This document shows, piece after piece, positions 1-7,772 of a stretch of DNA of 33,773 bases. A program made the translations under genes and the position numbers. Source of the DNA: Rhodospirillales bacterium (GTDB taxonomy: Bacteria > Pseudomonadota > Alphaproteobacteria > UBA828); assembly GCA_028818565.1 (NCBI GenBank), contig JAPPNV010000267.1, forward strand, positions 1 to 33,773. The letters are read 5' to 3'. The notes under the pieces were generated by a model. That model did no database searches. It saw only the letters and a program-made list of their open reading frames with translations, and was not told the DNA's origin. Each line of letters opens with the position of its first letter. Position 1 is the stretch's first letter.

Positions 1-56
1 CCTGTGCGATCCCCGTCATCCCGAGCCCTCAGCCACGACTAAAAAATGGTCCTGAA

Positions 57-85
57 TTGACGGGGCTCGGCAATGTCTCTAAAAG
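57..85 (+). promoter_or_regulatory. sigma70-type promoter of the liv operon
   Basis: A -35 hexamer TTGACG (57-62, five of six consensus bases) is followed by a 17-base spacer and a -10 hexamer TAAAAG (80-85, four of six). Transcription would begin near 92, upstream of the ATG at 120. The TTG at 57 is therefore promoter and not a start codon. Called by eye. Confidence 0.5.
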
Positions 86-119
86 CGAAGCGGTTCTGGA
101 ACGCAGGGAGATGGGAACT

Positions 120-1409
120 ATGAGGAACACTAGGGGCATTCCCAGGCTTGCATTGTCGGCAGTTGCCGGTGCGGCCGCATTGGGCATGGCCATGTCAGCC
201 ACAACCGAAACGGCATCGGCGCAGGAGACGCTCCAAGTGGGCGCGATCCAGCCGCAGGCCGGCGATTGCGGGCAATGGGGTATTCCCATCACCCGTGGCA
301 TGCAGATCTGGGCCGATCAGCTCAACGCCGAGGGCGGGCTGCTCGCCGGCGACGGCAAGCGCTACATGATCGAGATCAAGGCGTACGACAACGTCTGCTA
401 CATCCCGGGCGAGGAGCTGAAGGCCGGCCGGCGCGCCATCCTGGACGACGGCATCAAGTTCATGCTGCAGACCTTCACCCCGGGCAGCCGGCAGGCGATC
501 GCCCAGATGACCACCGACCACCACGTGCTCACCACGTCCTACGGCGCGGGCTATCTGAGCAAGGATCATCCGTACCTGATCGGCGGCATCACCGGCTCGC
601 CGGCGGCCTACATGCTGGTCGCAAGCCGCGCGCTCACCGCCAACCCGGACGTGAAGCGGGTCGCCATCATCACGGCGGACGCATCCTACGGCCTCGCTGC
701 CAAGGCCTATTTCGAGGCCGGCGTCGCGGCGCATCCGGACCAGGCGGAGATCGTCTACAACGAGAGCTATTCGCCTGACGCCACCAAGGACATGCTCGGC
801 CTGCTCACGCCGCTCATGGCGTCAGAGCCGGACATGATCTGCCAGCTCGGCTTCGTGCCGGCGCAGCTCGCCATCATGGTCGAGACCGTCGAGCAGCTCG
901 GCTTCAAGGGCGTCTACTGCGCCGAGGGCTTCACCATGCCGATCATCCTGAAGCGGGTGCCCGCCGAGGTGCTGGCCGGGCGGATGTACTTCGGCTACGC
1001 GTTCGAAGCCTCCGAGGCGTCCTTCAGCCCCAAGGGCCACGAGCTCTACACCACTTACGTGGAGCAGTTCGGCGAAGATCAGTGGTCGCCCTACACCCCG
1101 ATCGGCTATGCCGCGATCGGCACGATCGAGGCCGGCATCAGGATGTCGCCCAGCATCGACTCTGAGGTCGTGATGAAGACCCTTCTGGGAGCAGAAGTCG
1201 TCGATCACCCGATCTTCGGTCCCTCCAGGTGGGGCGGTGAGGAGATTTATGGCGCCAACAACCACCTGCTGACGCCGCTGCCGATCTACAACCTCGGCGC
1301 GGACGGCAACCTGGTACTCGACCATCTCCTCGACCACGCCGCTTGGTGGGAGGAGAACATGGCCGTTGCCCTGCCCGTCCTCGAGGCAGGCGGTCAAGTA
1401 TTCAGATAA
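120..1409 (+). CDS. ABC transporter periplasmic substrate-binding protein, branched-chain amino acid/amide type
   Basis: Captures a small organic solute in the periplasm and delivers it to the LivHMGF membrane complex encoded just downstream. The 429-residue product starts with a Sec signal peptide: basic n-region MRNTRGIPR, an Ala-rich hydrophobic core, and a likely cut after ASA (residue 34). The mature part has the two-lobed Peripla_BP_6 layout and normal family length. Cys50 and Cys93 may form the disulfide common near the N-terminus of these proteins. I chose ATG 120 because GGGAG at 106-110 sits 9 bases upstream and the in-frame TTG at 57 lies in the promoter. The in-frame ATG at 111 is too close to that ribosome site. 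Ligand unknown: leucine-type amino acids, urea, short amides and aromatic acids are all bound by relatives. Context (hydantoinases, formamidase) makes an amide plausible, but this is inference. Confidence 0.9.
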   Translation: MRNTRGIPRLALSAVAGAAALGMAMSATTETASAQETLQVGAIQPQAGDCGQWGIPITRGMQIWADQLNAEGGLLAGDGKRYMIEIKAYDNVCYIPGEELKAGRRAILDDGIKFMLQTFTPGSRQAIAQMTTDHHVLTTSYGAGYLSKDHPYLIGGITGSPAAYMLVASRALTANPDVKRVAIITADASYGLAAKAYFEAGVAAHPDQAEIVYNESYSPDATKDMLGLLTPLMASEPDMICQLGFVPAQLAIMVETVEQLGFKGVYCAEGFTMPIILKRVPAEVLAGRMYFGYAFEASEASFSPKGHELYTTYVEQFGEDQWSPYTPIGYAAIGTIEAGIRMSPSIDSEVVMKTLLGAEVVDHPIFGPSRWGGEEIYGANNHLLTPLPIYNLGADGNLVLDHLLDHAAWWEENMAVALPVLEAGGQVFR

Positions 1410-1431
1410 GCCGCTCAGGCGGCAGATTTTG

Positions 1432-1480
1432 CGGGCCGGGAAGCGCGTCGCGTGCGGCGTCGTTCCCGGCCCGTCCATTT
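1432..1480 (+). terminator. Stem-loop after the binding-protein gene, attenuator-like
   Basis: A perfect 11-bp inverted repeat, CGGGCCGGGAA (1432-1442) and TTCCCGGCCCG (1463-1473), encloses a 20-base loop and is followed by TCCATTT. It lies between the binding-protein gene and livH. It fits a partial terminator that would let the binding protein be made in excess over the membrane parts, as in many ABC operons. The T-run is short, so termination may be incomplete. Confidence 0.55.
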
Positions 1481-1552
1481 TCGATACCCGGCAGGCGCAT
1501 ACGGCGAGCGGCTGGCCCGCTCGCCCCTGCCGCGCGGCGACGGCGGCAGGTG

Positions 1553-1581
1553 TTAGGCGTTAGGCGGCCGTAGCGGCCGTA
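1553..1581 (+). repeat. Two back-to-back short tandem duplications before livH
   Basis: TTAGGCG occurs twice in direct succession (1553-1566), overlapped by two direct copies of GCGGCCGTA (1564-1581). They end five bases before the livH ATG and occupy the place where a ribosome-binding site is expected. No GGAG-like motif is seen in this interval. Confidence 0.8.
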
Positions 1582-1586
1582 ACGAC

Positions 1587-2450
1587 ATGCAGATCGTCGC
1601 CAACATCATCTTTCTCAGCACCTTTTACGTGTCCTTCGCGGTCGGGCTCGCGCTCGTCTTCGGCGTCATGCGCACCATCAACTTCGCGCATGGCGAGTTC
1701 TACATGTTCGGCGGCTACGCGCTCTGGATGTTGATCAACGCCTTTACCGGCATCCTGCCTCCGGGTGCGACCTTCATAGTCGCCCTGATCGTCGGCGCAG
1801 CAGTGGTCGGCATACTCGGGATTCTGGTCCAGCTCTCGATCTTCCATCGATTACGGGAGCAGCCCTTCTCGATTTTCATGGCGACGCTCGGGCTCTCCTA
1901 TGTCCTCCAAGTAGCGGTGGTGAAGGCCATCGGCCCAATGGGGCAGTCTGTCCCGGCGCCGTTTCCGGGCTTCATCCTGTTCGAGGGCATGGTCCTGCCG
2001 ATCCAGAGGCTGGTGGTCTTCGGCTTCACCGTCGTGATGATGGGCGGCCTCTATCTCTTCCTGATGCACACCGATCTCGGGCGCGCCGTCCGCGCGACCG
2101 CTCAGAACCGGACCGGCGCCATGCTGCAGGGCATCAGCATGAACCATATCGCGCTCACGACCATGTTCGTGGGCTCGGCGCTGGCGGCGATTTCCGGCGT
2201 GCTCATGGGCAGCGTGCTCATCATCAGCCCGTTCATGGGTGGCGAAGCGCTCTGGCGCGCCTTCATCATCATCATCGTGGGCGGCATCGGCAGCCTGTCC
2301 GGCGCCGTGGTCGCCGCCTTCCTGTTCGGCATCATCGACACGCTGATGACGACGTTCGGCGCGGGCAAATTCGCGCCCATGGTCGACGCCATCATCATGC
2401 TGCTGGTGCTCTCCTTCCTGCCGAGCGGGCTCCTCGGGGCGCGCGAATGA
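1587..2450 (+). CDS. livH: Branched-chain amino acid-type ABC transporter permease, LivH family
   Basis: One of the two inner-membrane subunits forming the translocation channel of the Liv-type importer. The 287-residue protein is almost wholly hydrophobic (about eight membrane spans) and carries the LivH hallmark NFAHGEFYMFGGY near residues 31-43 and the cytoplasmic coupling stretch ending RAVRATAQNRTGAMLQGI. Its end overlaps the livM start by four bases (ATGA), so the two are probably translationally coupled. The start ATG 1587 has no recognisable Shine-Dalgarno sequence and is preceded by short tandem repeats. A later internal start would remove the first membrane span, so 1587 is retained. 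Substrate cannot be read from the permease. Confidence 0.92.
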   Translation: MQIVANIIFLSTFYVSFAVGLALVFGVMRTINFAHGEFYMFGGYALWMLINAFTGILPPGATFIVALIVGAAVVGILGILVQLSIFHRLREQPFSIFMATLGLSYVLQVAVVKAIGPMGQSVPAPFPGFILFEGMVLPIQRLVVFGFTVVMMGGLYLFLMHTDLGRAVRATAQNRTGAMLQGISMNHIALTTMFVGSALAAISGVLMGSVLIISPFMGGEALWRAFIIIIVGGIGSLSGAVVAAFLFGIIDTLMTTFGAGKFAPMVDAIIMLLVLSFLPSGLLGARE

Positions 2451-3472
2451 TCAACCGCGCCGCCAACCGACAGGCCAACAAGATATTCTTGCGGGCCTGT
2501 ATCGGGACCGCCATCGCGCTGCCGCTGCTGGTGGCACTCCCCCACGCGCTCTCGGTCTACTGGCAGAGCGTGCTGGTGCTCTTCACCATCAACGCGGTTT
2601 CGTTGATGGGCTACCGGCTCATCACGACCATGGGCGGCTGGTCGTTCGCGCACATTTCCACGGCCGGTCTCGGTGCCTACACGACGGCGGTCCTGACGAC
2701 GCTGGAGACGCCCTGGTCATTCTGGGCGACGTTCTTCCTCGGCGCGCTCATAGCCGGCGCCTTCGCGATGATCATCGCCTATCCGGTGCTGCGCACCCGG
2801 CACTACTATTTCTTCCTGAGCACCTTTGCGGCCGGCGAAGCGCTGCGCCAGTGCTATGTCCAGTTCAGCGGCATCACCGGCGGCACCTACGGCATCTCCT
2901 TCATCCCGCGGCCGGAACCCATACTCGGGATGGACTTCGGCAACAGCACCGGCTTCTACTATCTGGCGCTGGCGCTTGCCGTGGTTGTCGGCCTCTTGCT
3001 CTACCGCTTCGATCTCTCGCGCCTCGGCAACACGATCAAGGCGGTGGCCGCCAACGAGGAGCTGTCGGAATCGATCGGCATCAACACGTGGGCGCTGCGG
3101 ACCCTGCCCTTCGTCATGGGCTCTGTGGTCGCGGGCTTCAGCGGCGTGCTCTACGCGAACTTCAACGGGTTGATCAATCCGCTGGACTTCAGCTCGGTCC
3201 TCATGTTCAAGCTGGTGGCGGCGGCTATCGTCGGCGGCGTCGCGACCTTCTGGGGGCCGCTCGTCGGCTTGCTCTATCTGACCGCGCTGGAAGAGGTGTT
3301 CCGGGACTTCACGCAGTGGATTCCGCTGCTCTGGGGCGTCAGCGTCCTCGCCGTGATCCTGCTGGCGGAAGGCGGACTGGAGATGGTCATCATCCGCCTC
3401 GTGCGGCGCGCACGGCGCTGGTGGGGGAGCCCCGGCGATAGACCGCCGGGCGGCGCCCGACAGCGGCGGTGA
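2447..3472 (+). CDS. livM: Branched-chain amino acid-type ABC transporter permease, LivM family
   Basis: Second channel subunit of the Liv-type importer, in the inner membrane. The 341-residue product has an N-terminal span, then the family pattern: GGWSFAHISTAGLGAYT near 63-79, RTRHYYFFLSTFAAGEALR near 115-133, and the cytoplasmic coupling loop LGNTIKAVAANEELSESIGIN near 192-212. The C-terminal tail is rich in Arg and Pro (RRARRWWGSPGDRPP) and is slightly longer than usual. It starts inside the livH stop region and ends three bases before livG. Membrane topology was judged from hydrophobicity by eye. Confidence 0.92.
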   Translation: MINRAANRQANKIFLRACIGTAIALPLLVALPHALSVYWQSVLVLFTINAVSLMGYRLITTMGGWSFAHISTAGLGAYTTAVLTTLETPWSFWATFFLGALIAGAFAMIIAYPVLRTRHYYFFLSTFAAGEALRQCYVQFSGITGGTYGISFIPRPEPILGMDFGNSTGFYYLALALAVVVGLLLYRFDLSRLGNTIKAVAANEELSESIGINTWALRTLPFVMGSVVAGFSGVLYANFNGLINPLDFSSVLMFKLVAAAIVGGVATFWGPLVGLLYLTALEEVFRDFTQWIPLLWGVSVLAVILLAEGGLEMVIIRLVRRARRWWGSPGDRPPGGARQRR

Positions 3473-3475
3473 GCG

Positions 3476-4246
3476 ATGGCGATCCTCGAAGTCGATAACG
3501 TCGCCAAACGCTTCGGCAAGCTCGCCGCGGTGAAGGGAATCTCCTTCGAGATTCCGGAGGGGCAGATTCGGGGTCTCATCGGGCCGAACGGCTCCGGCAA
3601 GACGACGATGTTCCACCTCATCAGCGGCTTCCTGAAGCCCACCTCCGGCGATGTGCGCTTCCAGGGTCACTCGATCAAGGGCAAGCGGCCGCACCAGATC
3701 GCCAAGCGCGGGCTCGTCCGCACCTTCCAGCTCACCAGCATCTACCGCGAAATGACGGTGCGCGAGAACGTGGCGATGGGCCATCACGTCCATGCCGGAC
3801 GCCGGGGGGCGAGGTCGCGGCCCTCCCTCGAGAGGCTGCCGCAGTTCGGGACGGTCGATGAGAGCACCGAGTGGATCCTCGACTTCATGGCGCTCTCGGA
3901 CGACGCTGAGACGACCGCGCGCCTGCTGCCCGCTGGCATGCAGCGGGTGCTCTCGATCGCCACGGCGCTCGCGGTCAGGCCGACGCTCTTGATGCTGGAC
4001 GAGCCGCTTGCGGGCCTCAACCCGACCGAGAAGATCAGCGTCGCCCAGAAGATCGCGAGCCTGCGCGACCACGGCATCACGATACTCCTGGTCGAACACG
4101 ACGTGCGCTCGGTGCTCAGCGTCTGCGAGCTCATCACCGTGATCGACTTCGGCGAGAAGATTGCCGAGGGCACGGCGGACGAGGTGACCAGCAACCCGGC
4201 CGTCATCGAGGCCTATCTCGGAAAGCCGGCGCGCCATGATGCTTGA
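3476..4246 (+). CDS. livG: ABC transporter ATP-binding protein, LivG family
   Basis: Cytoplasmic ATPase that pairs with LivF to drive the Liv-type importer. It has 256 residues, the normal length. Walker A GPNGSGKT lies at 36-43, the Q-loop region FQLTS at 84-88, Walker B LLMLDE at 171-176 followed by PLAGLNP, and the switch histidine in VEHDV (His208). The C-terminal EGTADEVTSNPAVIEAYLG matches the LivG tail. The ABC signature is unusual: at 150-157 it reads LLPAGMQR, where LSYGxQR or LSGGQ is expected, so the signature serine is replaced. The gene overlaps livF by 11 bases. Function is clear; the effect of the altered signature is not. Confidence 0.92.
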   Translation: MAILEVDNVAKRFGKLAAVKGISFEIPEGQIRGLIGPNGSGKTTMFHLISGFLKPTSGDVRFQGHSIKGKRPHQIAKRGLVRTFQLTSIYREMTVRENVAMGHHVHAGRRGARSRPSLERLPQFGTVDESTEWILDFMALSDDAETTARLLPAGMQRVLSIATALAVRPTLLMLDEPLAGLNPTEKISVAQKIASLRDHGITILLVEHDVRSVLSVCELITVIDFGEKIAEGTADEVTSNPAVIEAYLGKPARHDA

Positions 4247-4946
4247 GACCAGCGATCTGACGGTCAAGTACGACCTGGTCTCGGCCCTTTCCGAGGTGTC
4301 GCTCTCGGCGGAAGAGAGGACGATCACGACCATCGTCGGCAGCAACGGTGCCGGCAAGACGACCCTGCTCAAGACGATCTCGGGCCTGATCCGGCCTGCG
4401 TCGGGCGAGATCCGCTTCCTCGGCGAGCGGATCGACGCCGCCTCGCCGACCGACATCGTGCGCATGGGAATTTCGCACGTGCCGGAGGGGCGCGAGCTGT
4501 TCCCGCGCATCAGCGTCTACGACAACCTGATGGTGGGCGCTTACCTGCGCAAGGACAGGAAGGCCATCCGCCGCGACTTGGACCGCATTTACCAGCACTT
4601 CCCCATCCTCAAGGACCGCCGGCGCCAGTTGGCGCGCGATCTGAGCGGCGGCGAGCAGCAGATGCTGGCCTTCGGCCGCGCCCTCATGTCGGATCCCAAG
4701 CTGCTGCTCCTGGACGAGCCCTCGATCGGACTTGCGCCGGTGATCGAGCAGAGGATCATGGAGACGCTCCGCGTGCTCACCGTCGACGAGAATGTCGGCG
4801 TCGTCCTGGTCGAGCAGAATGCCGCGCTGGCGCTGAGCGTCGCTTCCCACGGCTACGTGCTGGAGCAAGGCTCGCTCGTGCTCCAGGGTCCGGCCAACGA
4901 ACTCATCAAGGACGACAACGTCAGGGCGGCCTACCTCGGCCTCTGA
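4236..4946 (+). CDS. livF: ABC transporter ATP-binding protein, LivF family
   Basis: Second cytoplasmic ATPase of the Liv-type importer. The 236-residue product has Walker A GSNGAGKT (35-42), the LivF-type segment HVPEGRELFPRISVYDNL, a canonical signature LSGGEQQ, Walker B LLLLDEPSIGLAP and the switch region VEQNA, in which Gln replaces the usual His as is normal for LivF. Its signature is intact, unlike that of LivG, so the heterodimer may have one standard and one weakened ATP site. Two adjacent ATG codons (4236, 4239) could both serve; the overlap with livG suggests coupled translation. It is the last gene of the transporter operon, with 90 bases before the next gene. Confidence 0.93.
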   Translation: MMLETSDLTVKYDLVSALSEVSLSAEERTITTIVGSNGAGKTTLLKTISGLIRPASGEIRFLGERIDAASPTDIVRMGISHVPEGRELFPRISVYDNLMVGAYLRKDRKAIRRDLDRIYQHFPILKDRRRQLARDLSGGEQQMLAFGRALMSDPKLLLLDEPSIGLAPVIEQRIMETLRVLTVDENVGVVLVEQNAALALSVASHGYVLEQGSLVLQGPANELIKDDNVRAAYLGL

Positions 4947-5036
4947 AGACTTCGTCCGCTGATTAGCCATCTCGATGCCACCGTGTAGTATGGCCCGCCC
5001 CTAGGTTGCGTAGCCGCACATTTCCGGAGTCCTCAC

Positions 5037-6467
5037 TTGCCCGGCATCACCGCGTATGGCGCCTATCTGCCGCGCCGGCGTCTCCAGCGATCGGCAATAG
5101 CGGCCGCCAATACCTGGTTCGACGCATCGCTCCGCGGCCTGGCCCGCGGCGAGCGCACCATGTGCAGCTGGGACGAGGACACGGTCACGATGGCCGTGGA
5201 GGCGGCGCGCGACATGGGCCCGGCCGCGCCGGTCCAAGCGCTGTTCCTCGCATCGACGACGCACCCGTTCGCGGTGCGCCAGAACGCGGGCATCGTCGCG
5301 GAGGCACTGAATCTCGGCAGCGACCTGCGCACCATGGATGTGGCGGGCTCGCTCCGCGCCTCGACGACAGCGCTGATGAGCGCGCTCGACGCTGCGGCGG
5401 CGGGGTCGCAGGCGATCGTGGTGGCGGCCGACAGGCGCAGGGCCCGCGCCGGCAGCCCGATGGAAATGCTGTCCGGCGACGGGGCGGCCGCTCTCCGGGT
5501 GGGCTCCGAGGGAGAGATCGCGACGCTGCTCGCATCGGCGACCGTCGCCGCGGACTTTATCGATCATTTCCGCGCGAGCGGCGACGCCTACGACTACGCC
5601 TGGGAAGACCGCTGGATTCGCGACGAAGGCTGGTTGAAGCTGGTGCCGCAGGCGGTCGCAAGAGCTCTGGCGAAGGCTGGCATCGAGCCCTCGGATGTCG
5701 ACCGCCTGATCGTTCCGTGCCACCTGAGGCGAGTGCCGGAGAGCGTGGCCAAGGTGTGCGGTATTCCCGCCGACGCCGTTGCCGACCCGCTGATGAGTAC
5801 GGTCGGCCAGTGTGGCGCGGCACAGCCGCTACTCATGCTCGCGGCCGAGCTGGCGAGCGCGACACCGGGTCAGACGATTGTCGTCACCGGGTTCGGACAA
5901 GGCTGCGACGCGCTGGTGTTCCGCGTGACGGACGCGGTCGGCGCGGCCCGGCCCAAGCGCGGCGTTGCCGGGTGGCTGGAGCGGCGGGTCGAGGAAACCA
6001 ACTACAGCAAGTTCCTGACCTATTGCGGCGTGGTCGAGCGCGAATACGGCAAGCGTGCCGAGCTCGACCGGTCGCCGGCGCTCACGGCGCAGTACCGCAA
6101 CCGCGAGGGCGTGACCGGGTTCGTCGGCGGCCGCTGCGAGCGCTGCGGCACGGTGCAGTACCCGAAGGCGATCTACTGCGTGAACCCGAACTGCGGCGCC
6201 AAAGACACGCAGGAGCCCCATCCCATGGCGGACGTGCCGGCCACGGTGAAGACCTTCACCGCCGACCATCTCGTGTTCTCCATGGATCCGCCCGCCTACC
6301 TGGGCCTCGTGGAGTTCGAAGGCGGCGGGCGAACCATGGTGGAGTTCACCGAGGTGGATCCCGAGAGCTTCGACGTCGGCACGCGGGCGAGCATGCGCTT
6401 CAGGATCAAGCATGTGGATGAACGGCGCGGGATGCGTCAGTATTTCTGGAAGGCGGCGCCCGACTAG
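5037..6467 (+). CDS. HMG-CoA synthase-like (thiolase-fold) protein fused to a DUF35 zinc-ribbon/OB-fold domain
   Basis: Probably condenses or carries acyl-CoA groups together with the thiolase that follows. Residues 1-300 have the HMG-CoA-synthase/FabH thiolase fold (ITAYGAYLPRRRL start, NAGIVAEALNLGSDLRTMD near 83-101). Residues 360-476 form a DUF35-type domain with a zinc ribbon at Cys367, Cys370, Cys381 and Cys386, then an OB-fold. In other organisms these two parts are often separate proteins that complex with a thiolase. The nucleophile region reads DVAGSLRAST at 101-110; Ser105 appears to stand where HMG-CoA synthases have the catalytic Cys, so true HMG-CoA synthesis is doubtful. TTG 5037 is chosen as start because GGAG (5026-5029) lies 7 bases upstream and the protein then begins at the conserved ITAYGAYLP. 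It heads a run of four co-directional genes of acyl-CoA type. Confidence 0.85.
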   Translation: MPGITAYGAYLPRRRLQRSAIAAANTWFDASLRGLARGERTMCSWDEDTVTMAVEAARDMGPAAPVQALFLASTTHPFAVRQNAGIVAEALNLGSDLRTMDVAGSLRASTTALMSALDAAAAGSQAIVVAADRRRARAGSPMEMLSGDGAAALRVGSEGEIATLLASATVAADFIDHFRASGDAYDYAWEDRWIRDEGWLKLVPQAVARALAKAGIEPSDVDRLIVPCHLRRVPESVAKVCGIPADAVADPLMSTVGQCGAAQPLLMLAAELASATPGQTIVVTGFGQGCDALVFRVTDAVGAARPKRGVAGWLERRVEETNYSKFLTYCGVVEREYGKRAELDRSPALTAQYRNREGVTGFVGGRCERCGTVQYPKAIYCVNPNCGAKDTQEPHPMADVPATVKTFTADHLVFSMDPPAYLGLVEFEGGGRTMVEFTEVDPESFDVGTRASMRFRIKHVDERRGMRQYFWKAAPD

Positions 6468-6493
6468 GGCGCCGCGACGCGAGGGGAACGGAC

Positions 6494-7696
6494 ATGGCTA
6501 GCGGAATTCGAGACAAGGTCGCAATCCTCGGGATGGGCTGCTCGAAGTTCGGCGAGCGGTGGGACGCCGAGCCTTCGGACCTGATGGCCGAGGCGTTCGA
6601 GGAGTGCATCGCCGACTCCGGGATCGAACGCTCCCAGATCGATGCGGCGTGGCTCAGCACCGCGTTCGACTCCGTCAACGTCGGGCCGAGCGCGCTTCCT
6701 CTCGCGACCTCGCTCCGGCTCGGCTACATCCCGGTCACGCACGTCGAGAACATGTGCGCCAGCGGCACGGAGGCTTTTCGCGGCGCGTGCTACGCGGTGG
6801 CCTCGGGCGCCGCGGACTTCGCGCTCGCGCTCGGCGTGGAGAAGCTGAAGGACACCGGCTACGGCGGCCTGCCGGCCCGGTCCCGCGGGGTAACCAACGA
6901 TCTGTTCGCGCCCAACGTCTCCGCCCCCGGCGCCTTCGCGCAGCTTGCGGCCGGCTATCGCGGCGCCCACGGCATCGACAGGGACGATCTCAAGCGCGCG
7001 ATGGCCCATGTCTCGGTCAAGAGCCACGCGAACGGCGCGCGCAACCCGAAAGCGCACCTCAGGCGCGAGATCAGCCACGAGCAGGCAATCGACGCGCCGA
7101 TGGTTGCGGAGCCCATTGGCCTGTTCGATTGTTGCGGTGTCAGCGACGGCGCAGCCTGCGCCATCGTCACCACGCCCGAGATCGCCATGACACTGGGCAA
7201 GACCAATGTCGTGACGGTCAAGGCCCTGCAGCTCAGCGTCTCGAACGGCGAGGAGATCGGCTTCAACAGCTGGAACGGCGCTCACTTCAAGACCACGCGC
7301 ATCGCCGCCCAGCGCGCTTACGAAGAGGCCGGCATCGACGACCCGCGCAAGGAGATCAGCGCGACCGAGGTCCACGACTGCTTTTCGATCACGGAGCTGG
7401 TGACCATGGAGGACCTCGGCCTCGCCGACGAGGGCCAGGCCTGGAAGGCGGTGCTCGACGGCCGTTACGACGCCGATGGTGAGATGCCGTGCCAGATCGA
7501 CGGGGGCTTGAAGTGCTTCGGCCACCCCATCGGGGCCTCCGGATTGCGGATGCTTTACGAGATCTATCTGCAGTTCCACGGCCGCGCGGAGGAGCGCCAG
7601 ATCGATTCCATGCGCTACGGTCTGACCCACAACCTGGGCGGCCATCCCGTGCAGAACGTGTGCAGCGTGGCAATCGTCGGACATTACGACGGCTGA
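6494..7696 (+). CDS. Thiolase family protein (acetyl-CoA acetyltransferase, SCP2-thiolase-like)
   Basis: Likely cleaves or forms 3-ketoacyl-CoA in the cytoplasm. The 400-residue product has the nucleophile motif ENMCASGTEAF with Cys88, a second active-site stretch EVHDCFSITEL (His294), GHPIGASGLRM with His344, and a C-terminal HNLGGHP (His379) typical of the SCP2/SCPx-like branch and different from the CxG end of classic thiolases. The start ATG 6494 follows GAGGGG at 6481-6486. It lies 26 bases after the HMG-CoA-synthase/DUF35 gene. In archaea and some bacteria, thiolase, HMG-CoA synthase and a DUF35 protein form one complex, which supports a joint role here. Chain length and physiological direction cannot be told from sequence. 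Confidence 0.88.
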   Translation: MASGIRDKVAILGMGCSKFGERWDAEPSDLMAEAFEECIADSGIERSQIDAAWLSTAFDSVNVGPSALPLATSLRLGYIPVTHVENMCASGTEAFRGACYAVASGAADFALALGVEKLKDTGYGGLPARSRGVTNDLFAPNVSAPGAFAQLAAGYRGAHGIDRDDLKRAMAHVSVKSHANGARNPKAHLRREISHEQAIDAPMVAEPIGLFDCCGVSDGAACAIVTTPEIAMTLGKTNVVTVKALQLSVSNGEEIGFNSWNGAHFKTTRIAAQRAYEEAGIDDPRKEISATEVHDCFSITELVTMEDLGLADEGQAWKAVLDGRYDADGEMPCQIDGGLKCFGHPIGASGLRMLYEIYLQFHGRAEERQIDSMRYGLTHNLGGHPVQNVCSVAIVGHYDG

Positions 7697-7772
7697 ACGA
7701 CCCGCCGCGCAGCATCCCCTACTTCATTGCGACGGCCGTGATCCACCCGCCGCGCCCTGAGACTTCTGAGCC

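Noticed and set aside
57-119. TTG 57 as start of the binding-protein gene
   Set aside because: The TTG is part of a -35 box with a well-spaced -10 at 80-85; the signal peptide begins properly at ATG 120.
4947-5036. Promoter for the HMG-CoA-synthase-like gene (TTAGCC 4963-4968 / TAGTAT 4986-4991)
   Set aside because: Spacing is 17 bases but the -35 box matches only three of six positions, too weak to list as a feature.
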